DNA of 64,000 nt from DASSKA01 sp963839365 (GCA_963839365.1 CAWIUT010000002.1:386269-450268), one strand, 5' to 3'. Shown: positions 42,345 through 56,952, counted from the stretch's first letter. Program-made: numbers and translations. The notes: generated by a model not told the origin, from the letters alone.

Positions 42345-43300
42345 CCCGGCACTTCCTCCGCGACGACGACCTCTCGCCGGACGAGCAGGCCGCGGTGCTC
42401 ACGCTGGCCGAGCAGCTGAAGGAGGAGCGGTTCACCCGGATCGGGCGGCAGCCGCTGGACGGCCCGCGCACCGTCGCGGTGCTGTTCGACAAGCCCACGC
42501 TGCGCACGCAGCTGTCATTCACCACCGGCGTCGTCGAGCTCGGCGGCTACCCGATGGTGCTCGACGGCAACCTGGCCAGGATCGGGGTGCGCGAGTCGAT
42601 CGCGGACACCGCCCGGGTGCTCGGTCGCCAGGCCACCGCGATCGTGTGGCGCACCTTCGACCAGTCCCGGATCGAGGAGATGGCCGCCCACGCGGGGGTG
42701 CCCGTGGTGAACGCCCTCACCGACCAGTTCCACCCGTGCCAGCTGCTCGCCGACCTGTTCACGATCAAGGACCACCGCGGCCGGCTGGCCGGGCTCACCC
42801 TGGCGTTCCTCGGTGACGCCGGCTCGAACATGGCGCACTCCACGCTGCTCGCCGGAGCCACCGCCGGCATGGACGTGCGGGTCTCCGGACCGTCGGACTT
42901 CCCGCCCGACCCCGGCGTCCTGGACAAGGCGCGCGCCATCGCGGAGACCACCGGTGGCTCCGCGTCGTACGTCCCCGACGCCGCCGACGCGGTAGAGGCC
43001 GCCGACGTGGTGGCGACCGACACCTGGGTGTCGATGGGCAAGGAGGAGGAGGCCGGGCAGCGCGACGCCCCGTTCCGTCCTTACGCCGTCACCGAGTCGC
43101 TGCTGGAGAAGGCCGACAGCCAGGTGCTCGTGATGCACTGCCTGCCTGCCCACCGGGGACGTGAGATCGAGGCCGCGGTCATCGACGGCCCGCACAGCGT
43201 CGTCTGGGACCAGGCCGAGAACCGGCTGCACGCCCAGAAGGCGCTGCTGGCCTGGCTGTTGGAGAACCAGGCACCCTCCGGTGCCGAGAAAGGCATGTGA
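42341..43300 (+). CDS. argF: Ornithine carbamoyltransferase
   Basis: 319 residues. FHPCQLLADL, TDTWVSMGKEEE (ornithine loop) and VMHCLPAHRG are standard. The carbamoyl-phosphate loop, normally STRT, reads DKPTLRTQLSF at 50-60, so Ser-Thr are Thr53-Leu54 while Arg55 and Thr56 remain. The rest of the fold is normal and the gene is in the arginine operon, so activity is expected. GTG 42341 overlaps the argD stop. Confidence 0.93.
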   Translation: MTRHFLRDDDLSPDEQAAVLTLAEQLKEERFTRIGRQPLDGPRTVAVLFDKPTLRTQLSFTTGVVELGGYPMVLDGNLARIGVRESIADTARVLGRQATAIVWRTFDQSRIEEMAAHAGVPVVNALTDQFHPCQLLADLFTIKDHRGRLAGLTLAFLGDAGSNMAHSTLLAGATAGMDVRVSGPSDFPPDPGVLDKARAIAETTGGSASYVPDAADAVEAADVVATDTWVSMGKEEEAGQRDAPFRPYAVTESLLEKADSQVLVMHCLPAHRGREIEAAVIDGPHSVVWDQAENRLHAQKALLAWLLENQAPSGAEKGM

Positions 43301-43875
43301 TGACCTCACCGAGCAACGCAGCCATCCCCATGACCAAGAGCGCCCGACAAGCGCGGATCGTGGACCTTCTCGGGCGCCACCAGGTACGGTCCCAGACCGA
43401 GCTGGCCGACCTGCTCTCCGAGGCCGGGGTCACGGTCACCCAGGCCACCTTGTCCCGGGACCTGGTCGAGCTGGACGCCGTCAAGGTGCGCACCCCCTCC
43501 GGCGCGCTGGTCTACGCCGTTCCCGCCGAGGGCGGGGACCGGACCCCGCGCGCCGGCGTGGAGACGCTCGCGTCCGAGGCCCGGCTGGCCCGGCTGCTCA
43601 GCGAGCTGCTGGTGTCCGCGGACGCCTCGGCCAACATGGCCCTGCTGCGGACCCCACCGGGCGCGGCCCAGTTCTTGGCGTCGGCGTTCGACCGCGCCGA
43701 GATCGCCAGCATCCTCGGCACCGTCGCCGGGGACGACACAGTGCTGGTGATCAGCCGCGAACCCGACGGCGGGCACGCCCTCGCCCAACGGTTCCTGGCT
43801 CTTGCCAACGACCCGCACTCCGGGTTCGAGGTACACTCCCGCCCCCCGCACTACCTGAACGAGGACGCTCAGTGA
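43300..43875 (+). CDS. argR: Arginine repressor
   Basis: 191 residues. The winged helix at about 12-80 (KSARQARIVDLLGRHQVRSQTELADLL and VTQATLSRDLVEL) binds ARG boxes; the C-terminal domain has GTVAGDDTVLVI, the arginine-binding hexamer motif. Likely represses the promoter at 37920. The ATG at 43300 shares one base with the argF stop; GTG 43297 is an equal alternative one codon longer. Confidence 0.94.
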   Translation: MTSPSNAAIPMTKSARQARIVDLLGRHQVRSQTELADLLSEAGVTVTQATLSRDLVELDAVKVRTPSGALVYAVPAEGGDRTPRAGVETLASEARLARLLSELLVSADASANMALLRTPPGAAQFLASAFDRAEIASILGTVAGDDTVLVISREPDGGHALAQRFLALANDPHSGFEVHSRPPHYLNEDAQ

Positions 43876-43927
43876 TCTCACCGCCCAATTCCGCTCTCCG
43901 CCACCACACCTTCGAGGGGGTCCGGAG

Positions 43928-45358
43928 ATGAGCAAGGTTCTGGTCTCCCTCCCGAAGGGCGAACGCGTCGGTATCGCCTTCTCCGGCGGTCTGGACACCT
44001 CCGTGGCGGTCGCCTGGATGCGTGACCAGGGCGCGGTGCCGTGCACCTACACCGCGGACCTGGGCCAGTACGACGAGGACGACATCGCCGGCATCCCCGA
44101 CCGGGCGCTGGAGTACGGCGCCGAGCTGGCCCGGGCCGTCGACTGCCGCAGGCAGCTCGTCGAGGAAGGTCTTGCGGCGCTCGCGTGCGGCGCGTTTCAC
44201 ATCCGTTCCGGCGGCCGCGCCTACTTCAACACCACACCGCTCGGACGCGCGGTCACCGGGACCATGCTGGTGCGCGCGATGCACCAGGACGGGGTGGACA
44301 TCTGGGGCGACGGATCGACGTTCAAGGGCAACGACATCGAACGGTTCTACCGCTACGGCCTGCTCGCCAACCCGCAGCTGCGCATCTACAAGCCCTGGCT
44401 GGACGCGGAGTTCGTCCACGAGCTCGGCGGACGCAATGAGATGAGCCAGTGGCTCACCGAGCACAAGCTGCCCTACCGGGACAGTCAGGAGAAGGCCTAC
44501 TCCACCGACGCCAACATCTGGGGCGCGACCCACGAGGCGAAGACGCTCGAGCACCTCGAGGTGTCCTTGGAGACGGTCGAGCCCATCATGGGCGTCAAGT
44601 TCTGGGACCCCTCGGTGCAGATCGCCACCGAGGACGTCACCATCCGGTTCGAGGGCGGCCGACCCGTCGCGGTGAACGGCACGTCGTACGACGACCCCGT
44701 GGCGCTGGTGCACGAGGCGAACGTGATCGGCGGCCGGCACGGCCTGGGCATGTCCGACCAGATCGAGAACCGCATCATCGAGGCTAAGTCCCGCGGCATC
44801 TACGAAGCGCCGGGCATGGCCCTGCTGTGGATCGCCTACGAGCGTCTGCTCAACGCGATCCACAACGAGGACACCATCGCGCACTATCACACCGAGGGGC
44901 GCCGGCTCGGGCGACTGCTCTACGAGGGTCGCTGGCTCGACCCGCAGGCGCTCATGGTGCGGGAGGCGATCCAGCGTTGGGTGGCGTCGGTGGTGAGCGG
45001 GGAGGTGACCCTGCGGCTGCGGCGCGGGGAGGACTACACGGTGCTTGGCACGGAGGGGCCGGCGTTCTCCTACCACCCCGACAAGCTGTCCATGGAGCGG
45101 ATCGAGCACGCCGCCTTCGGGCCCATCGACCGGATCGGCCAGCTGACGATGCGCAACCTCGACATCGCCGACTCGCGCGCCAAGCTGGAGCTCTACGCCG
45201 AACAACCGATCGACGAAGGCCAGGTCCTCGTCGAGCACGGGACGCTGTACGGCGAGCTCGAACCCGGTGGCGCCGACCGGATCGCCAGCAACCCGGTCGT
45301 CGAGAGCGACGACGACTCCGCCCTGGACCAGGCAGCGATGGAGACCGGCACAGACTGA
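43928..45358 (+). CDS. argG: Argininosuccinate synthase (long type)
   Basis: 476 residues. P-loop IAFSGGLDTSVAVAWM, then TADLGQYDEDD, STFKGNDIERFYRY and YSTDANIWG. The length and AFHIRSGGRAYFNTTPLGRA region match the E. coli-type (type 2) enzymes rather than the shorter 400-residue form. Condenses citrulline and aspartate with ATP. 52 bases after argR, with GGGGGTCCGGAG before the ATG. Confidence 0.95.
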   Translation: MSKVLVSLPKGERVGIAFSGGLDTSVAVAWMRDQGAVPCTYTADLGQYDEDDIAGIPDRALEYGAELARAVDCRRQLVEEGLAALACGAFHIRSGGRAYFNTTPLGRAVTGTMLVRAMHQDGVDIWGDGSTFKGNDIERFYRYGLLANPQLRIYKPWLDAEFVHELGGRNEMSQWLTEHKLPYRDSQEKAYSTDANIWGATHEAKTLEHLEVSLETVEPIMGVKFWDPSVQIATEDVTIRFEGGRPVAVNGTSYDDPVALVHEANVIGGRHGLGMSDQIENRIIEAKSRGIYEAPGMALLWIAYERLLNAIHNEDTIAHYHTEGRRLGRLLYEGRWLDPQALMVREAIQRWVASVVSGEVTLRLRRGEDYTVLGTEGPAFSYHPDKLSMERIEHAAFGPIDRIGQLTMRNLDIADSRAKLELYAEQPIDEGQVLVEHGTLYGELEPGGADRIASNPVVESDDDSALDQAAMETGTD

Positions 45359-46815
45359 TGGCCGAGGACCTTGCCGGACATTCTTCTGGGCACCCTTCTG
45401 GAAGCCGCACCAACCAGGGCGCGCTGTGGGGCGGCCGGTTCGCCGACGGGCCGAGCCCCGAGCTGGCCGCCCTGTCCAAGAGCACCCACTTCGACTGGCG
45501 GCTGGCTGGCTACGACCTGGCAGGCTCCCGGGCGCACGCCCGGGTGCTGGGTCGCGCCGGCCTGCTCTCCGAGCCGGACCTGCAACGACTGCTGGCCGGT
45601 CTGGACGCGCTCGGCACCCGGCTGGCCGCGGGCGAGCTCACCGCCGCCGACACGGACGAGGACGTGCACGGCGCTCTGGAGCGGCTGCTGCTGGAGGAGG
45701 TCGGTGCCCAGCTCGGCGGCCGGTTGCGGGCCGGCCGCTCCCGCAACGACCAGATCGCCACGATCTTCAAGATGTTCCTCCGCGACCATGCCCGGGTGAT
45801 CGGCGGGCTGGTGCTGGACCTGGTCGAGGCACTGGTCGCGCAGGCCCGGGCGCACCCGGACGCGCCGATGCCCGGACGTACCCACCTGCAGCACGCTCAG
45901 CCGGTGCTGGTCTCGCACCACCTGCTCGCGCACGCCTGGCCGTTGCTGCGCGACGTGTCCAGGCTGCGGGACTGGGACACGCGGGTGGCGGCCGACTCGC
46001 CGTACGGCTCCGGCGCGCTGGCCGGCTCCAGCCTCGACCTGGACCCCGAGCGGGTGGCCCACGAGCTCGGCTTCACCGGCTCGAGCCCGAACTCGATCGA
46101 CGGCACCGCGGCCCGTGACTTCGTGGCCGAGTTCGGGTTCGTCGCTGCGATGATCGGCGTCGACGTCAGCCGGCAGGCCGAGGAGGTGATCCTCTGGGCC
46201 ACCCGCGAGTTCGGGTTCGTGCAGCTCGACGACCGGTACTCCACCGGCTCGAGCATCATGCCGCAGAAGAAGAACCCTGACATCGCCGAGCTGGCCCGGG
46301 GCAAGGCCGGCCGGATGATCGGGAACCTCACCGGGCTGCTGGTGACCCTGAAGGCGCTGCCGCTGGCCTACAACCGGGACCTGCAGGAGGACAAGGAGCC
46401 GGTCCTGGACTCCATCGACACCCTGGAGGTGCTGCTGCCGGCGTTCACCGGGATGGTGGCCACGCTGCGCTTCGACACCGAGAGGATGGCGGCGCTCGCG
46501 CCGCAGGGCTTCTCGCTGGCCACCGACGTCGCGGAGTGGCTGGTCCGGCACGGCGTGCCGTTCCGGGAGGCGCACGAGATCTCCGGTGCCTGCGTACGAC
46601 GCTGCGACGGGCTCGGCATCGAGCTGGACGAGCTCAGCGACGCGCAGTTCGCCGAGATCTCCCCGCACCTGACACCGGGCGTGCGGGAGGTGCTCACGGT
46701 GGAGGGCGCGATCCGGTCCCGCGACGCCCGCGGCGGCACCGCGCCGCTGCGGGTTGCCGAGCAGCTGGACGAGGTGGGCGAGGCGGTCGCGGAGCACCGT
46801 GCCTGGCTGGGCTGA
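45358..46815 (+). CDS. argH: Argininosuccinate lyase
   Basis: 485 residues, fumarase superfamily. LWGGRFADGPSPE, AGRSRNDQIAT, GRTHLQHAQPV (catalytic His) and the signature STGSSIMPQKKNPDIAEL with the active-site Ser are present. Final step releasing arginine and fumarate. The ATG shares one base with the argG stop. An N-terminal Ser/Gly/His-rich stretch of about 18 residues precedes the conserved start. Confidence 0.96.
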   Translation: MAEDLAGHSSGHPSGSRTNQGALWGGRFADGPSPELAALSKSTHFDWRLAGYDLAGSRAHARVLGRAGLLSEPDLQRLLAGLDALGTRLAAGELTAADTDEDVHGALERLLLEEVGAQLGGRLRAGRSRNDQIATIFKMFLRDHARVIGGLVLDLVEALVAQARAHPDAPMPGRTHLQHAQPVLVSHHLLAHAWPLLRDVSRLRDWDTRVAADSPYGSGALAGSSLDLDPERVAHELGFTGSSPNSIDGTAARDFVAEFGFVAAMIGVDVSRQAEEVILWATREFGFVQLDDRYSTGSSIMPQKKNPDIAELARGKAGRMIGNLTGLLVTLKALPLAYNRDLQEDKEPVLDSIDTLEVLLPAFTGMVATLRFDTERMAALAPQGFSLATDVAEWLVRHGVPFREAHEISGACVRRCDGLGIELDELSDAQFAEISPHLTPGVREVLTVEGAIRSRDARGGTAPLRVAEQLDEVGEAVAEHRAWLG

Positions 46816-47428
46816 CGCGCTGGCCAGGCCGGCCACCGAGGTCGCCCCCGACCTCCTCGGCTGGCGGTTGAGCCACACGACCGACGAGGGCACGGTGACC
46901 CTCGAGCTCACCGAGGTCGAGGCCTACATGGGCGACGCCGACCCGGCCTCGCACGCCTACCGCGGCCCGACCCCTCGCAACGAGGTGATGTTCGGCGAGG
47001 CGGGCCGGCTCTACGTCTACCGCTCCTACGGCATGCACTGGTGCTGCAACGTTGTCACCGGCCACGACGGCACCGCGTCCGCCGTGCTGCTGCGCGCCGG
47101 GCGCGTCGTGGAAGGCGCGGACCTGGCCCGCCGCCGCAGGGGTGAGAAGGTCCGGGACCGGGCGCTGGCCCGCGGGCCCGGCTGTCTCGGGCAGGCGCTG
47201 GGGCTGCACCGCGAGCACAACGGCGTGGACCTGGTGACGAGCAGGACGTTGCGTCTGCGGCCCGGCACGCCGGTCCCGCAGTCCGCGGTCGCCTGCGGGC
47301 ACCGGGTCGGGGTGCGGCTGGCGCACGACGTGCCCTGGCGGTTCTGGGTGGACGGCGACCCGACCGTGAGCGCCTACAAGCGCAGCCCCCGAGCAGGGGA
47401 GCCGGGGGCGGCGCGGCCTCGCCCGTGA
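46799..47428 (+). CDS. 3-methyladenine DNA glycosylase (AAG/MPG family)
   Basis: 209 residues. TEVEAYMGDADPASHAYRG holds the catalytic Glu; RNEVMFGEAGRLYVYRSYGMHWCCNVV and GPGCLGQALGL are the family core. Removes alkylated purines. The GTG start overlaps argH by 17 bases, as in other actinobacteria where this gene follows the arg operon. Confidence 0.92.
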   Translation: MPGWADALARPATEVAPDLLGWRLSHTTDEGTVTLELTEVEAYMGDADPASHAYRGPTPRNEVMFGEAGRLYVYRSYGMHWCCNVVTGHDGTASAVLLRAGRVVEGADLARRRRGEKVRDRALARGPGCLGQALGLHREHNGVDLVTSRTLRLRPGTPVPQSAVACGHRVGVRLAHDVPWRFWVDGDPTVSAYKRSPRAGEPGAARPRP

Positions 47429-47527
47429 GCCCGAGAGGCCCGGGTCCGGCACCCGCCAGCCGTAGGGCCCCAGGGACAGGACCTCCACCAGGGACGACGA
47501 GCCGCGGCGCCGTCGCGGGGCGGGGGT

Positions 47528-47533
47528 TAGGGT
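47528..47533 (+). promoter_or_regulatory. -10 box for a leaderless serine hydrolase gene
   Basis: TAGGGT, eight bases before GTG 47542, matches the TAnnnT-N8-start pattern and supports that start. Confidence 0.5.
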
Positions 47534-47541
47534 CGGGTGCC

Positions 47542-48885
47542 GTGGCGGAGATCAAGGACGAGACCAGCAACCGGCTGCGCCGGATCGCATTGGACCGGCA
47601 GCGCAAGCACCGGGTCCCCGGGCTGTTCGCCGGGGTGGTCCGGGACGGGGGGCTGTTGTGGGGCGAGGGCATCGGCGCCGCCGACATCGACGCGCCCGAG
47701 GTCCCGCCCGGTCCTGGCGACCAGTTCCTGGTCGCCTCCAACACCAAGACGTTCACCGCCGTGCTGGTCATGCAGCTGCGCGACGAGGGGAAGCTGGACC
47801 TCGACGACACCCTCGACGGGCACCTGCCCGAGGTGAAGGAGCCCGGCATCACCATCCGGCAGGTCCTCGCGCATGCCTCGGGCATGCAGCGCGAGCCCGT
47901 CGGGGACGTCTGGGAGACCCTGGACAACCCCGACCGGGAAGGGCTCGTCGCAGGCTTCCAGGAGGCCGAGCGGGTGCACCGCCCGCACCACCTGTTCCAC
48001 TACTCGAACCTGATGTTCTCGCTGTTGGGCGAGATGGTCGCCCGTCTCGACGGGCGGGAGTGGCAGGAGAGCCTGCGTGCCCGGATCCTCGAGCCGCTGG
48101 AGATGCGCCGCACCACCGTCGGTTTCTCCGGACGCCACGTGGTCGGCTACCACGTGCCGCCGTTCACCGACGTCCCGGTGCGGGAGCCGGTGGTCGACGT
48201 CAAGGCCATGGCTCCCTGCACCGGGCTCGCCAGCACCGCCGAGGACATGGCCCGCTGGTCCACGTTCGTGGCCGACCCGACCGATGAGGTGCTGTCGTCC
48301 GCCACCCTCGAGGAGATGTGCCAGCCGCAGATCCTGACCGACGTGCACCGCTGGCAGGGTGCGTTCGGGCTCGGCTTCATGCTGGTGCGCTCCCGCGACA
48401 AGGTGTACGTCGGACACACCGGCGGGATGCCCGGACACATCACCGGCCTGTTCACCCACCGGGGCACCGGCACCGGCGGGCTCGTGCTGATGAACAGCGA
48501 CGCCTCACCGGACCCGGCGGCCTTCGCCACCGAGCTCGCCGGCCACGTGATCGAGCACGATCCCGCCGAGCCCGAGGCCTGGCGACCGGGCAGCGCTGTG
48601 CCCGCGGAGCTGGCCGACCTGGTGGGGATCTGGTACTCCGAGGGCAACCCGTTCGTGTTCTCGGTGCGGCAGGGCCGGCTGGAGGCCCGGGCGCAGGGGC
48701 TCCCGGAGCACAAGCCGTCGTCGGTGTTCGAGCGCGTCGACGACGACCTCTACCGCACCACCTGCGGCCGGGAGGCCGGCGAGCTGCTCCGGGTGACCCG
48801 GGACGCGCAGGGCCGGGTGGTGAAGATGAACTGGGCGACCTACCTGGTCGCCCGTGAGCCACTCGCGTTCGGCGAGCGTCCGTGA
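47542..48885 (+). CDS. Beta-lactamase-family serine hydrolase
   Basis: 447 residues. The SxxK motif is Ser66-Lys69 (ASNTKTFTA), the second is HYSNLMFSLLGE and the third HTGGMPGH. A C-terminal beta domain (about 355-447) resembles the extra domain of class C-like peptidases and esterases. No signal peptide is visible. The substrate (peptide or ester) is unknown. The frame is open back to 47425, but the added residues are low-complexity; GTG 47542 fits the promoter. Confidence 0.85.
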   Translation: MAEIKDETSNRLRRIALDRQRKHRVPGLFAGVVRDGGLLWGEGIGAADIDAPEVPPGPGDQFLVASNTKTFTAVLVMQLRDEGKLDLDDTLDGHLPEVKEPGITIRQVLAHASGMQREPVGDVWETLDNPDREGLVAGFQEAERVHRPHHLFHYSNLMFSLLGEMVARLDGREWQESLRARILEPLEMRRTTVGFSGRHVVGYHVPPFTDVPVREPVVDVKAMAPCTGLASTAEDMARWSTFVADPTDEVLSSATLEEMCQPQILTDVHRWQGAFGLGFMLVRSRDKVYVGHTGGMPGHITGLFTHRGTGTGGLVLMNSDASPDPAAFATELAGHVIEHDPAEPEAWRPGSAVPAELADLVGIWYSEGNPFVFSVRQGRLEARAQGLPEHKPSSVFERVDDDLYRTTCGREAGELLRVTRDAQGRVVKMNWATYLVAREPLAFGERP

Positions 48886-48988
48886 GCCGGTTACCCGCCG
48901 CGCGGCCGGATGCGGCAGGCTGGGGGCCGGTTCCGGTGCGCCGGGCGGCCAGGTTCGTCGTACGACTGAAGGGAAGCACGATCACGAC

Positions 48989-50263
48989 ATGGTGAGCACC
49001 GACAGCCACGTCCTCGAAGACCTGGAGTGGAGAGGGCTGATCGCCCATGCCACCGACCTCGACGCGCTGCGCATGGCGCTCGAGGAGGGGCCGGTCAAGG
49101 TCTACGTCGGCTTCGACCCGACCGCGCCCAGCCTGCACTTCGGCAACCTGCTGCAGCTGGTCACCGTCCGCCGGCTGCAGGACGCCGGTCACCAGCCCTA
49201 CATCCTGGTCGGCGGGGCCACGGGAATGATCGGCGACCCCAAGGACGCGGGGGAGCGCAAGCTCAACGACCTGGACACGGTCAAGGAGTGGAGCGCCAGC
49301 GTCAAGGCACAGGTCGAGCGCTTCGTGTCCTTCGAGGGTGCGAACGGGGCCATGGTCGTGAACAACTACGACTGGACCGCCAGCCTGTCGACGATCGAGT
49401 TCCTGCGCGACATCGGCAAGCACTTCCCGGTGAACCGGATGCTGGCGCGCGAGGTGGTCAAGAAGCGTCTGGACAGCGGCATCAGCTACACCGAGTTCAG
49501 CTACGTGCTGCTGCAGTCGCTGGACTACCTGAACCTGTACCGGGACTTCGGGGTGACCCTGCAGACCGGCGGCAGCGACCAGTGGGGGAACCTGACCGCG
49601 GGAGTGGAGCTGATCCGGCGCATCGAGGGGGCTCACGTGCACGCCCTTGCCACCCCGCTGGTCACCAAGGCCGACGGCACCAAGTTCGGCAAGACCGAGG
49701 CCGGGACGGTGTGGCTGGACCCGGAGATGACCTCCCCGTACGCGTTCTACCAGTTCTGGCTCAACCAGGACGACCGCGACGTCATCCCGCTGTTGAGGTA
49801 CTTCACCTTCCGCGGCCGGGAGGAGATCGAGGACCTGGCGGTCCAGACCGAGGAGAAGCCGTTCCTGCGCGCCGCGCAACGGGCACTCGCCGAGGACGTC
49901 ACCACGATCGTGCACGGTGCGGAGGAGACCGAGCGGATCAGGGCTGCTGCCGCGGCACTGTTCGGCACCGGGGACCTGGCCGGGCTGAGCCCCGACACCC
50001 TGGCGGCCGCGCTCCGTGAGGCCGGTGCTGCGCAGGTGCGCCGCGCGGACGGCCTACCGGCGGTGGTCGACCTGCTCGTGGAGTGCGGGCTGTCCAAGAG
50101 CAAGGGCGACGCGCGGCGCACGATCGGAGAGGGCGGCGCCTACCTGAACAACGTGCGCGTGCAGGACCCGGAGCTGCGGCCCACCGAGGCAGACCTGGTC
50201 GGTGGCAGCTGGCTGGTGCTGCGCCGCGGGAAGAAGAACTTCGCCGGCGTGGAGGTCCTCTGA
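48989..50263 (+). CDS. tyrS: Tyrosine-tRNA ligase
   Basis: 424 residues. Class I motifs: HIGH variant PSLHFGNLL and KMSKS variant KFGKTEAG, with GGSDQWGNL in between; the C-terminal S4 domain (about 350-424) binds tRNA. GAAGGGAAGC upstream of ATG 48989. The upstream 103 bases contain the palindrome GTCGTACGAC (48957-48966) and no T-box. Confidence 0.96.
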   Translation: MVSTDSHVLEDLEWRGLIAHATDLDALRMALEEGPVKVYVGFDPTAPSLHFGNLLQLVTVRRLQDAGHQPYILVGGATGMIGDPKDAGERKLNDLDTVKEWSASVKAQVERFVSFEGANGAMVVNNYDWTASLSTIEFLRDIGKHFPVNRMLAREVVKKRLDSGISYTEFSYVLLQSLDYLNLYRDFGVTLQTGGSDQWGNLTAGVELIRRIEGAHVHALATPLVTKADGTKFGKTEAGTVWLDPEMTSPYAFYQFWLNQDDRDVIPLLRYFTFRGREEIEDLAVQTEEKPFLRAAQRALAEDVTTIVHGAEETERIRAAAAALFGTGDLAGLSPDTLAAALREAGAAQVRRADGLPAVVDLLVECGLSKSKGDARRTIGEGGAYLNNVRVQDPELRPTEADLVGGSWLVLRRGKKNFAGVEVL

Positions 50264-50267
50264 CGCG

Positions 50268-51320
50268 ATGACCGAGCACGGGTTCGTCGCCGGCCTGGAG
50301 GAGCACGCCAGGCAGCTGCTGCCTGAACCGGTCTACCGCTACTTCGCCCAGGGCGCCCGGCAGGGTGTCACCGCCGCAGAGGCCGCGGCGGCCTGGAACC
50401 GGGTGCGCTTCGTGCCGCACGCGTTGCAGGACGTGCGTGGGGTGAGCACCACGACCACCCTGCTCGGCACCCCGGTGCGCGCCCCGGTGGCGGTGGCTCC
50501 CACCACGCTGCAGCGAGCCGCCCACCAGCTCGGCGAGATTGCGATGGCGCGGGGTGTCGCCGCGGCCGGCTCGCTGATGGTGGTCTCCAGCAACGCCGGG
50601 GCCACCTTCGCCGACATCGGTGCGACCGGGGCGCCCTGGTGGCTGCAGGCCTACCTGACCGCGGACCGGTCCGCGTGCCTGCCGCTGCTCGAGCGCGCCG
50701 TCGACGCCGGTGCCACTGCGGTGGTGCTGACCGCGGACACGCCGGTGGTCGGCACCAAGTACGACGGGGGCGGCCCTACCGTCTGGGAGGTGATCGACCC
50801 GGGCTGGCTCCGCGTGAACTTCGGGACCGACCACGGGACCGACCACGGGCGTGTGGCCGAGCACGCCAAGGCCACCGATCTGGGGCCGCGCGACATCGCC
50901 TGGCTGGCGGAGGTCACCGGTCTGCCGGTCGTGGTCAAGGGCGTTCTGCGTGCCGACGACGCGCGCCGCTGCGTCGACGCCGGTGCTCGGGCCGTCTGGG
51001 TCTCCAACCACGGTGGTCGGCAGCTCGACCAGTCCGCGAGCACCGCGGCCTGTCTGCCCGCCGTGGCCGCCGCGGTGCAGGGCGCGGCCGAGGTCTACGT
51101 CGACGGCGGCCTCCGCTCGGGGCTGCACGTGCTGGCCGCGCTCGCGTACGGAGCACGCGCGGCCTTTTTGGGCCGGCTGCCCCTCTACGCGCTCGCCGGC
51201 GGCGGTGCGGACGGGGTGACCCGGCTGCTCGAGGAGCTCGCCGACCAGCTGCGGGAGGCGATGACGCTTGCCGGAGTAAGCGGGCCGGAGGCGTCCGGGG
51301 ACCTGCTGGCCGGCGAGTGA
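50268..51320 (+). CDS. FMN-dependent alpha-hydroxy acid dehydrogenase/oxidase
   Basis: 350 residues of the glycolate oxidase/lactate dehydrogenase family. APVAVAPTTLQRAAH, WWLQAYL, VVVKGVLRADDARR (catalytic Lys), WVSNHGGRQLDQS (active-site His and Arg) and VYVDGGLRSG for FMN phosphate are present. Oxidises an unknown L-2-hydroxy acid such as lactate. Residues 186-193 (GTDHGTDH) come from a 12-base tandem duplication at 50823-50846 in the variable loop 4. Starts five bases after tyrS. Confidence 0.88.
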   Translation: MTEHGFVAGLEEHARQLLPEPVYRYFAQGARQGVTAAEAAAAWNRVRFVPHALQDVRGVSTTTTLLGTPVRAPVAVAPTTLQRAAHQLGEIAMARGVAAAGSLMVVSSNAGATFADIGATGAPWWLQAYLTADRSACLPLLERAVDAGATAVVLTADTPVVGTKYDGGGPTVWEVIDPGWLRVNFGTDHGTDHGRVAEHAKATDLGPRDIAWLAEVTGLPVVVKGVLRADDARRCVDAGARAVWVSNHGGRQLDQSASTAACLPAVAAAVQGAAEVYVDGGLRSGLHVLAALAYGARAAFLGRLPLYALAGGGADGVTRLLEELADQLREAMTLAGVSGPEASGDLLAGE

Positions 51321-51341
51321 GTGGGGCCACGTGGTGGGGAT

Positions 51342-51371
51342 TTGACTGTGGTTCTGGTGTGTCCGTAGTGT
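51342..51371 (+). promoter_or_regulatory. rrn promoter 1
   Basis: TTGACT (51342-51347), 18 bases, TAGTGT (51366-51371). The distal promoter of the rRNA operon, just behind the oxidase gene. Confidence 0.7.
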
Positions 51372-51553
51372 TCTGGTTGTCGCCGGGGAGCGGCGGGACG
51401 CAAGGCTGGTTTGGCTGGCTGGGTGTCCGGCTTGTCGGTGGTATCCCACTTGTTGACGCCCTTTTCCGGGGTGGTCTGGGTCGTGCGTTGGTGCGGGTCC
51501 GGGCTGGTCCGGTGAGGTGGTCTGGGTGGGGCTGGTGAAGGCGGGGCCTGGAT

Positions 51554-51582
51554 TTGGCGGGCCGGGTCGGATCCGGTAAAGT
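51554..51582 (+). promoter_or_regulatory. rrn promoter 2
   Basis: TTGGCG (51554-51559), 17 bases, TAAAGT (51577-51582), about 270 bases before 16S. The interval between the two promoters is strongly G/T-rich on the + strand and encodes nothing recognisable. Confidence 0.7.
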
Positions 51583-51851
51583 AGGTGAGGTTGCCCCTCA
51601 GTGAGGCCGGGAGGCTGAGGTGGGGTGTGCGTTCGATCCTTGAGAACTCAACAGTGTGCCAAAAGTCGACGAATTAGTTTGTATAACGCCCCGTCGGCAG
51701 GTTGCGAGGCTGGTTTTGCTGGTCTCGGTATCTGTCAACGGTTCCTTTGGTGATGGTGCCTCTGACTGTGTGTCGGGGGTGCTCTTGCCGGGATACTCCG
51801 AGTGAGTCGATGACGCCGGAAGGTCTTCGGGCCTGATGGTCATCAGTAGAT
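51583..51851 (+). other. rRNA leader with 16S processing half-stem
   Basis: Contains the CTTGAGAACTCAACAGTG motif (51639-51656) that recurs in the spacer. GCCAAAAGTCGACG (51658-51671) pairs with CGTCGATTATTTGGC (53478-53492) after 16S with one bulge and one G-U, the expected RNase III stem. No gene. Confidence 0.7.
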
Positions 51852-56844
<4,993 letters not shown>

Positions 56845-56870
56845 TACAAAGATGCTACGCGTCCACTGTG
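56845..56870 (+). other. Right half of the 23S processing stem
   Basis: TACAAAGATGCTACGCGTCC and the bases after it pair with the spacer at 53711-53735, with a single bulged A. The expected RNase III site for 23S maturation. Confidence 0.8.
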
Positions 56871-56952
56871 TGGCTCCCGAGTTACGGTCGGGAGCAAGAC
56901 ACCATGAGTGTTCACCTGCATTCATGGTGCTTGCCGGCATAACTCCATAGAG

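Noticed and set aside
48886..48988. T-box before tyrS
   Set aside because: The gap is only 103 bases and lacks the T-box bulge sequence; a short palindrome is all that is present.
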